Positions 8,315 to 14,566 of a DNA stretch of 18,581 nt are shown one piece after another. The notes under the pieces were generated by a model that was not told the DNA's origin, did no database searches, and saw nothing but the letters and a program-made list of their open reading frames with translations. The stretch is from Actinomycetota bacterium (GTDB taxonomy: Bacteria; Actinomycetota; Actinomycetes; S36-B12; UBA5976). The stretch covers positions 1 through 18,581 of the forward strand of contig CANBWF010000015.1 in assembly GCA_947373075.1 (NCBI GenBank), written 5' to 3'. The stretch's first letter is position 1. Every line of letters starts with the position of its first letter. The position numbers and the translations under genes are program-made.

Positions 8315-8967
8315 TGCGAATTGCAATTGCTGGAGCAGGAAAAGTAGGTCGTTCAATCGCCACCGAATTGGCCTCAAACGGACATCGGGTCCTACTGATT
8401 GACCGTGATCCAAAAATACAGAACATTGAAATTGATGGAGTTACCACAGTGCAGGCAGATGCTTGCGAGGTTGAGTCACTTAGTGAAGCAAACGTTGCAG
8501 GCTGCCAGGTAATTGTGGCGGCTACCGGAGATGACAAAACAAATTTAGTAGTTTCTCTGCTTGCAAAAACGGAATTTGGCGTGCCTCGTGTTATCGCGCG
8601 CGTTAATCATCCGAAGAATGAATGGATGTTCGACGAAGCTTGGGGCGTAGACACTGCCGTTTCCACACCGCGGATGCTTTCTGCTCTTGTCGAAGAGGCC
8701 GTAACTGTTGGTGACTTAGTTCGCCTAATGACTCTGCGTCAGGGTGAAGCCAACTTGGTTGAATTCACATTGGCCCCAGATAGTCCTGTTGTCGGCAAGT
8801 GTGTGCGCGAAGTTGTATGGCCTAATGACACCACTTTGGTTTGTATTTTGCGCGAACATCATGTGATTACGCCGACCGGCGATGATCCGCTTGAAGCAGG
8901 AGATGAATTATTATTCATCGCAACCAATGAGCAAGAACCCGCACTGCTAGTTCTGCTTCGCGGTTAG
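8314..8967 (+). CDS. trkA: TrkA-type NAD-binding K+ regulatory protein (RCK-N/RCK-C), CeoC-like
   Basis: A 217-residue paralogue of the preceding gene: RCK-N with MRIAIAGAGKVGRSIA (GAGKVG at 7-12) and LLIDRDP (D30), then CQVIVAATGDDKTNLVVSLLAKTEFGVPRVIARVNHP-type sequence in short recognisable blocks, and an RCK-C domain from about residue 140 (VEFTLAPDSPVVGKCVREV). It resembles mycobacterial CeoC. The pair probably assembles as a heteromeric RCK ring sensing nucleotide state. The ATG overlaps the upstream TAA by one base. Its TAG stop overlaps tail-to-tail with the DUF3159 gene on the other strand across four bases (8964-8967), leaving no room for a terminator. Confidence 0.93.
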   Translation: MRIAIAGAGKVGRSIATELASNGHRVLLIDRDPKIQNIEIDGVTTVQADACEVESLSEANVAGCQVIVAATGDDKTNLVVSLLAKTEFGVPRVIARVNHPKNEWMFDEAWGVDTAVSTPRMLSALVEEAVTVGDLVRLMTLRQGEANLVEFTLAPDSPVVGKCVREVVWPNDTTLVCILREHHVITPTGDDPLEAGDELLFIATNEQEPALLVLLRG

Positions 8968-9692
8968 TCCGAAACCTTTTCTGACTTTTCTCGCAAGATT
9001 GCGTAGCTCGCGTATCCGACAAGAGCAAACAGCGGATATCCAAGAACGACACTTGCCACACCTAATGCACCAGTGGCATGCACTGCCCACATCGGGAACA
9101 TAATTACAAACCGACCCAGAAACATCAGTGTCCAAACCCAGGTAACTGTTGAGTACTTACGCAACAATTCAGGATCCTCGCGCCAAAGAACTTTATCTGG
9201 CTTCTCAATTGATTCTTCGCTATTTGCTGCTTCTTTTATCGATTCGGTTGTTCGCAATAAAGCCAGTAAGTATCCGAGCACTGGCCGTTTAAGCCAAACA
9301 CTGATCAGAAAAACTAACCCGTAAATCCCATTGCGAATAATGCCAGTTAGAAAGAAATTCTGAGCTTGTCCGGTTCGCGAAGTGATGTAGGCCGAAAGAG
9401 CCAATCCGATTAACCCGGAAATTACTTGTTGCAAGGACTTACGTTGAACTAATGCAATTACGGCGAGCACAACACCAGTAGCAACTGCATACTTAAGTGC
9501 CAATTGAAGATCGTGATGTTTTGCGAAGTAAATTGCCAAGAACACTATTGACGGAAGACCCGAGTCGATTGCTCCGCGCCACCCACCAATTGAATTTGCC
9601 AAGATGGTTGTGTCCGCAGCTATTTCTTTGGACAATTCAGCGGCAGATTCTTCTACCTGCTCGATAAAGGACTCGTCGTTTGGCTCGTTCAC
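8964..9692 (-). CDS. DUF3159 integral membrane protein
   Basis: A 242-residue protein of the actinobacterial DUF3159 family; function unknown. A polar acidic N-terminus (1-35) is followed by hydrophobic segments at about 46-58, 66-83, 88-104, 112-134, 137-146, 183-202 and 208-232, with a charged cytosolic-looking loop at 148-180. GTG 9692 is chosen because it overlaps the last base of the OB-fold gene's TAG (TAGTG, translational coupling) and gives MNEPNDES; a longer ATG-started reading from 9857 would run through the OB-fold gene in another frame and lacks any ribosome site. Mycobacterium has the same gene order beside ceoB/ceoC (Rv2693c by recall). Confidence 0.85.
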   Translation of the reverse strand: MNEPNDESFIEQVEESAAELSKEIAADTTILANSIGGWRGAIDSGLPSIVFLAIYFAKHHDLQLALKYAVATGVVLAVIALVQRKSLQQVISGLIGLALSAYITSRTGQAQNFFLTGIIRNGIYGLVFLISVWLKRPVLGYLLALLRTTESIKEAANSEESIEKPDKVLWREDPELLRKYSTVTWVWTLMFLGRFVIMFPMWAVHATGALGVASVVLGYPLFALVGYASYAILREKSEKVSD

Positions 9693-10054
9693 TACTCGCC
9701 CATTGCCAAAAGCTCGTAGCGCGGATTGAACAGAGTTGGCTGGCCAGCCGAACCTTTTGTGATTCGACCTTCGGCAACAAGTGCCCTGCCTGCGGTTATC
9801 CCTGCAATGGAACGACGTCCTAACCAAATTAAAGTTATTAACCCAGAACCATCCCACAGATCAGCTTCGACCATTGGCACGTTGGTATTCGGTCGAATCC
9901 TGAGAGCACGAATTGCTCCATAAACTTTCACGACCTCGCCTACCTCAACCTCAGCAGCAGCTTGTGCACCCAACATTTCTGTGGTGTCCATTAACGCTGC
10001 AGCATCTACCTCCTGTTGCGAGGAGAAAAACGAGAGTTTGCGACGCGATTTCAC
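9692..10054 (-). CDS. OB-fold nucleic-acid-binding domain protein
   Basis: A 120-residue protein. Residues about 38-115 read as an OB-fold of the tRNA/ssDNA-anticodon-like class: EVVKVYGAIRALRIRP, VEADLWDGSGLITLIWLGRR and ALVAEGRI are the successive strands, ending FNPRYEL. The N-terminus is basic (KSRRKL). It matches the small OB-fold protein that follows DUF3710 in many actinobacteria (Rv2694c by recall); the nucleic acid bound is unknown. The start is GTG 10054 with no Shine-Dalgarno but with TAGACT ending 6 nt upstream, so it is probably leaderless and has its own promoter. It is translationally coupled to the DUF3159 gene through a one-base overlap. Confidence 0.8.
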   Translation of the reverse strand: MKSRRKLSFFSSQQEVDAAALMDTTEMLGAQAAAEVEVGEVVKVYGAIRALRIRPNTNVPMVEADLWDGSGLITLIWLGRRSIAGITAGRALVAEGRITKGSAGQPTLFNPRYELLAMGE

Positions 10055-10060
10055 AGTTTC

Positions 10061-10066
10061 AGTCTA
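10061..10066 (-). promoter_or_regulatory. Putative -10 box of the OB-fold gene (leaderless)
   Basis: Minus-strand TAGACT, 6 nt before GTG 10054, in the 55-base gap after DUF3710. No Shine-Dalgarno or clear -35 is seen. Confidence 0.5.
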
Positions 10067-10109
10067 ACCACTGCAGAACAAACCTTTGCGTTAGAGCCGA
10101 TGCAGATGT

Positions 10110-10637
10110 TTATTGTGGGACAGTAAACACAAGCGCTTCACCCGGTGACATCGCTTCATCGCCACGGACAACTTCTAAACCGGCTATCAATTCGTCAAAT
10201 GCAGCGATTTCCGCCGCATCCACTGTTGCTGAACCAGAAATGGCGATGCGCATGAACCAGCGGTCACCATCAATGCCAATGAAGCGAGCGCTTTGCAAAA
10301 TATTGTTTCCATCGAAATCCGTAGCGGGCATAGTGCACCGCACTTCAGAACCGAATCGACCAATAACAATTTCACTGGCCACACCTTGTTCGCTCAAGCC
10401 TGCAACTAATCCATCGCGTGTTTGCGGCCACAGCAACTCATCTTTGGCGCGAGCAAAAACCTGTACATGCGCCATTGACGATCCGTAAACCAAATCGGCA
10501 CTGGTTCCCTGCATCGACTCGTGGTCGATGTTCAGCCTTATCTCTATTCCTTCAACCCTGGGAACTTGAAGTGCGCCCAAATCTAGTAATTCGTCACTAG
10601 CGGGCAGCACATGGCTTTCGTTGGACTCTGCGGTCAT
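10110..10637 (-). CDS. DUF3710 domain protein
   Basis: A 175-residue soluble protein of the actinobacterial DUF3710 family, function unknown. Family signs are LDLGALQVPRVEGIEIRLNID near residue 20-40, ARFIGIDGDRWFMRIAISG near 116-134, and VVRGDEAMSPGEAL near the end. The ATG overlaps the dut stop as ATGA (10634-10637), indicating translational coupling with dut, and the pair is conserved next to each other in actinobacteria. It has no signal peptide or membrane segment. The tie to dut makes a nucleotide or genome-maintenance role conceivable, but nothing in the sequence establishes it. Confidence 0.88.
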   Translation of the reverse strand: MTAESNESHVLPASDELLDLGALQVPRVEGIEIRLNIDHESMQGTSADLVYGSSMAHVQVFARAKDELLWPQTRDGLVAGLSEQGVASEIVIGRFGSEVRCTMPATDFDGNNILQSARFIGIDGDRWFMRIAISGSATVDAAEIAAFDELIAGLEVVRGDEAMSPGEALVFTVPQ

Positions 10638-11092
10638 GAATTAATTCCTGTTGAACCAAATCCACCAGTTCCACGATCAGATTCTTCTAAGTTGTCGACT
10701 TCAGTGAAGTTTGCAAATTCAACACGCTGAATAACTAATTGGGCGATCCGACTTCCAGATGGCAAGACAACCGTCTCATCTGTATCGAGATTAACTAAAC
10801 ACACTTTTATTTCGCCGCGATAGCCAGAGTCGATTGTTCCTGGCGCGTTCACAAGCGCAATTCCATTTTTCACTGCAAGACCTGAACGTGGATGCACCAA
10901 ACCAACAAAACCCTTCGGAATGGCGATTGCTATCCCAGTGGCAATAAGCACACGCTGACCGGGTTCAATAACGGCGTCTTCAACAGATACTAAATCTGCC
11001 CCAGCATCGGTTAAGTGCGCATAGAACGGAATTACCGCATTTTCGTGCAATTTAGTTATCGGGATTACGATGGAAGAATCGATAGTACTCAT
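10634..11092 (-). CDS. dut: Deoxyuridine 5'-triphosphate nucleotidohydrolase (dUTPase)
   Basis: A 152-residue trimeric dUTPase, standard length. It hydrolyses dUTP to dUMP and pyrophosphate, keeping uracil out of DNA and feeding dTMP synthesis. All five motifs are present: DAGADL (29-34), HPRSGLAVKNG (67-77), NAPGTIDSGYRGE (82-94) with catalytic D88, GSRIAQLVIQ (113-122) and the C-terminal RGTGGFGSTG (140-149) that closes over the active site. The start is ATG 11092 (MSTIDSS); a longer frame from 11134 would run into the divergent gene's promoter. TAATCT ends 7 nt before the ATG and there is no Shine-Dalgarno, so a leaderless transcript is likely. It is divergent from the DUF3093 gene and overlaps DUF3710 by four bases. 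Confidence 0.97.
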   Translation of the reverse strand: MSTIDSSIVIPITKLHENAVIPFYAHLTDAGADLVSVEDAVIEPGQRVLIATGIAIAIPKGFVGLVHPRSGLAVKNGIALVNAPGTIDSGYRGEIKVCLVNLDTDETVVLPSGSRIAQLVIQRVEFANFTEVDNLEESDRGTGGFGSTGINS

Positions 11093-11098
11093 AATGAT

Positions 11099-11105
11099 TA
11101 GATTA
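11099..11105. promoter_or_regulatory. Shared bidirectional -10 element between dut and the DUF3093 gene
   Basis: TAGATTA. Read on plus it gives TAGATT (11099-11104), 12 nt before ATG 11117. Read on minus it gives TAATCT (11105-11100), 7 nt before ATG 11092. The TANNNTA symmetry lets the two -10 boxes overlap by five bases. The whole intergenic gap is only 24 bases, so both promoters must reach into the opposite coding region. No convincing -35 is visible. Confidence 0.45.
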
Positions 11106-11116
11106 GCGAGTCGCAA

Positions 11117-11623
11117 ATGGACAGCACGAGTCAACAGCCTGAAGGCGTGGGTGGCTCTTCTGTGCTCTTCAACGAACGACTTTGGCCAGGTCTTGGTATC
11201 TGCTCGTTTTTAACCGCAATGACAATTTCACTCGGGATCGCTTACGCTCACGCGTACGGCGCAACCGCGGGTTTGCTCGTGGGGACTGTTAGTACAGCTT
11301 TAATTATTGGCTCGCTATTCGTCAATGCACCTGTGATCCAAGTGGATGAGTTAGTTCTCCGCGCTGGCAAAGCCAGACTCCCCTTGCAGTATGTTGGCGA
11401 AATTCGCCAGCTCGATAAAGGCGCTACTAAATCAGCAATGCGTGGCAATGCGCACCATCAGGCCTACTTACTAGTGCGAAGTTGGATACCCGAATCCCTG
11501 GTGGTAACCGTGACTGACACCTCGGATCCACATCCGTACTGGCAAATTTCTTCTCGCAAAATTAGAGCCTTGCTGGGCGCAGTTGAATCAGCGAAGATTG
11601 CTAGTGGAGGAACAAATGGCTAA
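11117..11623 (+). CDS. DUF3093 membrane protein
   Basis: A 168-residue protein of the DUF3093 family (Rv2698 by recall), function unknown. After a short polar N-terminus and LFNERLWPG, two membrane segments lie at about 25-47 and 51-70. A cytosolic beta-rich domain follows (about 73-165: APVIQVDELVLRAGKARLPLQYVGEI, AYLLVRSWIPESLVVTVTD, PYWQISSRKIRALLGAV), resembling a PH-like bacterial membrane-anchored domain. It is divergent from dut with a 24-base gap and lacks a strong ribosome site. It overlaps the next gene by eight bases. Conservation beside dut suggests a shared context but not a known role. Confidence 0.85.
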   Translation: MDSTSQQPEGVGGSSVLFNERLWPGLGICSFLTAMTISLGIAYAHAYGATAGLLVGTVSTALIIGSLFVNAPVIQVDELVLRAGKARLPLQYVGEIRQLDKGATKSAMRGNAHHQAYLLVRSWIPESLVVTVTDTSDPHPYWQISSRKIRALLGAVESAKIASGGTNG

Positions 11624-11879
11624 AAGTAAGCGCGAAATTAATTTTCTAGCCCCGCTTGTAATTATGGGAGTTGCTTGGGCGATCAAAAAGAGCGCAGAGA
11701 AATCTCAAGATGCTGTAGCTAAAAAACGTCCTGCTAATAAGCCAAAGCCGAAGCACGAAGACTTAGCTTGGAAAGTTGGCCTTGCAGTAGCGTTAGCCAG
11801 CGCCGAGGCTCTCGTCACCAGTTTGATGACACATACTTCAGAAACAAACGCTAAAGAATCAGTGGACGAAACTGACTAA
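11616..11879 (+). CDS. Small membrane protein, DUF4235-like
   Basis: An 87-residue protein. A hydrophobic segment at about 9-22 (FLAPLVIMGVAWAI), a basic Lys/Pro-rich loop (23-48) and a second hydrophobic helix at about 51-68 (AWKVGLAVALASAEALVTSL) give the hairpin arrangement of DUF4235 proteins; the family match is by pattern and tentative. Start ATG 11616 is set by the strong GGAGGA (11606-11611); a longer reading from 11583 is less likely. The gene overlaps the DUF3093 stop by eight bases. Its TAA overlaps the TAG of the opposite-strand DUF4193 gene within CTAA (11876-11879). Confidence 0.7.
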   Translation: MAKSKREINFLAPLVIMGVAWAIKKSAEKSQDAVAKKRPANKPKPKHEDLAWKVGLAVALASAEALVTSLMTHTSETNAKESVDETD

Positions 11880-12172
11880 TTGCAGTCGTTGCAGACGGGT
11901 CCGTCTTTACCCTTTTTCGCTAGCTGACTGCGGTGATGCACTAGGAAGCACTTCGAGCAAGTGAATTCATCTGCCTGCTTGGGAATTACGGTGACTGTAA
12001 TTGATTCGTCACTTAGATCAGCACCTGGCAGTTCCAGAGTCTCAGCTAAGTCCGCTTCATCAATGTCGATGTTGGTTGAACCCTTTGCCGCAGACTGCGC
12101 TTTGAGTTCTTCAAGACTTTCGTTTTCTTCTTCAGTATCGGTTTTTCTTGGGGCGTCGTAGTCGGTAGCCAT
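11876..12172 (-). CDS. DUF4193 zinc-ribbon protein
   Basis: A 98-residue protein of the DUF4193 family, nearly colinear with mycobacterial Rv2699c: start MATDYDAPRK, middle LELPGADLS, and IPKQADEFTCSKCFLVHHRS. The N-terminal 60 residues are strongly acidic; the C-terminus carries two CxxC knuckles (C72/C75 and C94/C97), a zinc ribbon. The function is unknown; the small acidic-plus-zinc-ribbon layout is reminiscent of RNA-polymerase- or ribosome-associated factors, which is only a guess. AGGAG lies at 12191-12187, 14 nt from the ATG, which is long for a Shine-Dalgarno. The stop overlaps the convergent neighbour by four bases. Confidence 0.92.
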   Translation of the reverse strand: MATDYDAPRKTDTEEENESLEELKAQSAAKGSTNIDIDEADLAETLELPGADLSDESITVTVIPKQADEFTCSKCFLVHHRSQLAKKGKDGPVCNDCN

Positions 12173-12295
12173 AGCTAGTTTCAGTTCTCCTACTGCGTCA
12201 ATGTGGTTAGTAGCCTATTTCAGCCCTAACGCTAGGTGAGATTACTTTATGCCCGAATTTCTTTTTGCACCGCCCCTACCTTTTAATTTTTAGGG
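12173..12295. other. Intergenic region between DUF4193 and the carbonic-anhydrase-like gene
   Basis: The 123 bases hold the probable minus-strand promoter of DUF4193: TAGGCT at 12217-12212 with a distant AGGAG (12191-12187). Near the carbonic-anhydrase stop, CCCTA (12274-12278) and TAGGG (12291-12295) could pair around a 12-base T-rich loop, too weak to call a terminator. Nothing else is recognised. Confidence 0.35.
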
Positions 12296-12814
12296 CTAAT
12301 GCAGGCGTCGCAATTCTTGTGGATATCTTTTAGCCAGTGTTTGATAACTCTTTGCTGAATATTCCATTGTTGCCTTGTCAGCAGCACCATCCTTAATGCG
12401 TGCTGGCACTCCAATAGCAAGGGCATCTGTCGGAACAATCAGACCCTGCGCGCAAACAGCACCGGCTGCAACGAGTGCACCGGTGTGAACATGGACTCGG
12501 TGTAATACCAGTGATCCCGAACCTATCAACACACCTGACTCAACCGTGCACCCTTCTAAGTGAGCGTTGTGTCCAACGGTGCAGTCATCACCGATGACTG
12601 TCGGCAAATCTGCAGTGCAGTGCACAATGGCGCCATCTTGAATTGAAGTTCGCGCTCCAACTGTGATGGTGTTTGTATCACCTCGCAAAACTGCGCAGGG
12701 CCAGACACTGGAATCAGCTCCGATAGTTACTGAACCAATGATTACAGAATCTGGGTGAATGAATGCGGATGAAGATATGTTCGGTTCTAATTCACCAAGT
12801 GCGTAGATAGGCAT
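12296..12814 (-). CDS. Gamma-carbonic-anhydrase-family left-handed beta-helix protein
   Basis: A 172-residue hexapeptide-repeat protein (LbetaH) of the gamma carbonic anhydrase/PaaY/YrdA group, expected to be a trimer. Repeats run from about residue 14 to 140 (PDSVIIGSVTIGADSSVWPCAV, and so on), then a C-terminal helix. Family residues R44 and D46 (LRGD), Q59 (SIQDG), H65 (IVHCT) and H82 (GHNAH) are present. The third zinc ligand, normally His in GHxAxxHG, is E87, with a His at 85 instead. This could be a subfamily trait or loss of anhydrase activity. AGAGGAA, overlapping the upstream stop codon (TAGAGGAA), is a good ribosome site 13 bases after the phosphatase gene, so the two are one operon. 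Confidence 0.85.
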   Translation of the reverse strand: MPIYALGELEPNISSSAFIHPDSVIIGSVTIGADSSVWPCAVLRGDTNTITVGARTSIQDGAIVHCTADLPTVIGDDCTVGHNAHLEGCTVESGVLIGSGSLVLHRVHVHTGALVAAGAVCAQGLIVPTDALAIGVPARIKDGAADKATMEYSAKSYQTLAKRYPQELRRLH

Positions 12815-12827
12815 TTTTCGGATTCCT

Positions 12828-13649
12828 CTAGTTAGGCAAATCGGAGTCAGCTGTTACCGACTCAAGCAATTCGCAGATGTCTGCATGAAGGTATCGATTT
12901 GTAGCGACCAACATCTCGGCCGACTCTTTTTTGTTGTGCAGTCCAGAAACTATTGCGCCTGCCTCGCGTGCGACAAGTCCGCCAGCGGCGTGATCCCACG
13001 GATTTACTCCACGTTCAAAAAACATATCCAAAAGACCCTGCGCTACAAAACAAAGGTCAAGTGCACAGGAACCGATACGACGAATATCACGCACATTTGG
13101 CAACACGATGTTTAGGACGCGTGCTTGACCACCTCTGCGAGTTGAGTCATATCCAAAGCCCGTGCCTACAAGGGCCTGGGATAGTTGTTGACACTCACCG
13201 ACACTAAGTGGGCTGGCAAAATCATTAAGGTAAGCGCCATGTCCCGCCTTGGCAAAGTACAGTCGGTCTAAAGCGGGGGCATAAACCACGCCAACTTGCG
13301 CTTGCCCCGTGTGTACATCAACTCGGGCAATCGAAACAGCCCAAGCGGGTAGGCCATAGAGATAGTTGATGGTTCCGTCTAGTGGATCAATAATCCACTG
13401 ATAGCCAGTTGAAGCTGCCACATCGGCACCTTCCTCGCCCATAATTCCATCGCCAGGGAAATCAACAGTAATTCCGTCAACGATGATTTGTTCAGCCAAT
13501 GTATCCATGTGAGTAACCACATCTGTGGCGGTAGATTTCGTCGATATTTCCAATTTTTCTGGTCGCGCTAAAAGCGTTGCACCCGCCAACTTGGCGTAAC
13601 GAATGGCGCTGGCCAACACAGGATCAGTTAAGAGTTCGGAAGTCGGCAT
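12828..13649 (-). CDS. Inositol monophosphatase family protein (SuhB-like)
   Basis: A 273-residue Mg2+-dependent phosphatase. Metal ligands are visible: E72 in GEEGAD, D88 and D91 in the signature WIIDPLDGTINYLYG, and D219 in NPWDHAAGGLVAREAG. TKSTATDVVTHMDTLAE (about 37-53) and LVGTGFGYDSTRR, RRIGSCALDLC are typical of actinobacterial SuhB (Rv2701c by recall). The likely substrate is myo-inositol-1-phosphate or a related sugar phosphate such as histidinol phosphate; sequence alone does not decide. The start is ATG 13649 and no Shine-Dalgarno is evident; a GACAAT box ends 6 nt upstream, so another leaderless start is possible but weaker. It is divergent from sepH and is followed by the carbonic-anhydrase-like gene. 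Confidence 0.92.
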   Translation of the reverse strand: MPTSELLTDPVLASAIRYAKLAGATLLARPEKLEISTKSTATDVVTHMDTLAEQIIVDGITVDFPGDGIMGEEGADVAASTGYQWIIDPLDGTINYLYGLPAWAVSIARVDVHTGQAQVGVVYAPALDRLYFAKAGHGAYLNDFASPLSVGECQQLSQALVGTGFGYDSTRRGGQARVLNIVLPNVRDIRRIGSCALDLCFVAQGLLDMFFERGVNPWDHAAGGLVAREAGAIVSGLHNKKESAEMLVATNRYLHADICELLESVTADSDLPN

Positions 13650-13762
13650 GTGACTATTGTCTCGCTTGCTAAGACCCGAACCTGCGACACGCGCCGAAAA
13701 TGCACGAATTTAGCCCTTTTTCACGCGAAACTAGGAGTCATACGCTTGCTTGGAGGTTCACG
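13650..13762. promoter_or_regulatory. Divergent intergenic region, suhB-like and sepH
   Basis: The 113 bases contain a plus-strand TACGCT (13741-13746), plausible as the sepH -10, and the sepH Shine-Dalgarno GGAGG at 13752-13756. On minus, GACAAT ends 6 nt before the phosphatase ATG. No strong palindrome or -35 is seen. An in-frame ATG at 13700 precedes the ribosome site and is unlikely to be used. Confidence 0.4.
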
Positions 13763-14533
13763 GTGAAAGATCTGATTTTTGTTGGTCGCAGTGACGACAA
13801 CACGGGTCTTATTTTCACCGATGACGAAGGTCAAGAATTTGTTGCACAGATAGACGATAACTTAGTGCGAAGCGCTAATGGCGCAGCCAAAGCTGCTACT
13901 GAACATCAGGGTGAACTTGGCTTATCAGTTCGGGATATTCAGGCTCGTATTCGCCGTGGCGAAAGTCTGGCCGCTATCTCGGCTGAGTCAGGTATCGGAC
14001 AAGATCGCCTAGAGCGTTTCGCCGGCCCAGTATTCGCCGAACGTAATTTCACTGCAGCACAGGCTCGAGACACTCTAGTTCGCCGACCACAAGGCGACAT
14101 CACATTAAATGAACTTGTCACGTCGCAGCTTGATTTACGAAATGTAGACACAATGTTCCTGGAATGGGATTCGTGGCGCCGCGAAGATGGTCGCTGGAAT
14201 GTTGCAGTGATGTGGGCTGTTGGCGAAGGCTCAGGTGTAGCGACTTGGATTTATGATCCAGTTGGACGTTCCATAGTTTCTCTCGATGACGAAGCTCGTT
14301 GGTTATTCCAGGAATCAGTGAACGAATCTGCTCCTGCTGAACAAGAGTCTCGGCCCCGGCTTGTTGCGCTTCCAACAGAAAATGAATTCGTCGACGATTC
14401 TGACATTGCTCCCCCAGCCTGGGTCGGTCCTGGACAACCAACAATTCCAGTGCCAGTAACCCCGGTTCCTAACGCTTCCGATTCCCCTTCTTGGGACGAC
14501 ATACTGTTTGGCCACCGGCCAACCGATCAATAG
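13763..14533 (+). CDS. sepH: SepH cell division regulator (DUF3071)
   Basis: A 256-residue SepH homologue. In actinobacteria SepH binds FtsZ and promotes Z-ring assembly. The N-terminal DUF3071 domain includes a helix-turn-helix (about 55-92: LSVRDIQARIRRGES, AAISAESGIGQDRLERFAGPVFAER), followed by WDSWRREDGRWNVAVMW (136-151) and WIYDPVGRSIVSLDDEAR. A Pro/Ser-rich linker follows (about 186-240), and the short conserved C-terminal SWDDILFG (243-250). It is shorter than Streptomyces SepH (about 350 residues by recall), mostly in the linker. GTG 13763 is selected by GGAGG (13752-13756) six bases upstream and by the family N-terminus; a longer reading from 13700 adds 21 unconserved residues. A ParC/GyrA-type gene follows after 33 bases. 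Confidence 0.93.
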   Translation: MKDLIFVGRSDDNTGLIFTDDEGQEFVAQIDDNLVRSANGAAKAATEHQGELGLSVRDIQARIRRGESLAAISAESGIGQDRLERFAGPVFAERNFTAAQARDTLVRRPQGDITLNELVTSQLDLRNVDTMFLEWDSWRREDGRWNVAVMWAVGEGSGVATWIYDPVGRSIVSLDDEARWLFQESVNESAPAEQESRPRLVALPTENEFVDDSDIAPPAWVGPGQPTIPVPVTPVPNASDSPSWDDILFGHRPTDQ

Positions 14534-14566
14534 CCGCCCGCCTCGCAATAACTACATAAATAACTC

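Noticed and set aside
9693..9857. Upstream extension of the DUF3159 gene
   Set aside because: It would translate the OB-fold coding sequence in another frame; the coupled GTG at 9692 gives the natural N-terminus.
9913..10488. Plus-strand 191-codon open frame opposite DUF3710 and the OB-fold gene
   Set aside because: It has no ribosome site and no recognisable domain, and it lies opposite two genes with clear family matches and coupled starts.
11093..11134. Longer dUTPase N-terminus
   Set aside because: It would run through the shared promoter gap into the divergent gene; MSTIDSS at 11092 gives the standard family length.
12274..12295. Intrinsic terminator after the carbonic-anhydrase-like gene
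   Set aside because: Only a 5-bp stem with a 12-base loop and no terminal U-run on the relevant strand.
13700..13762. Longer SepH N-terminus from ATG 13700
   Set aside because: GGAGG at 13752-13756 and the family N-terminus (KDLIFVGRS) fix the start at GTG 13763; the extra 21 residues are not family-like.
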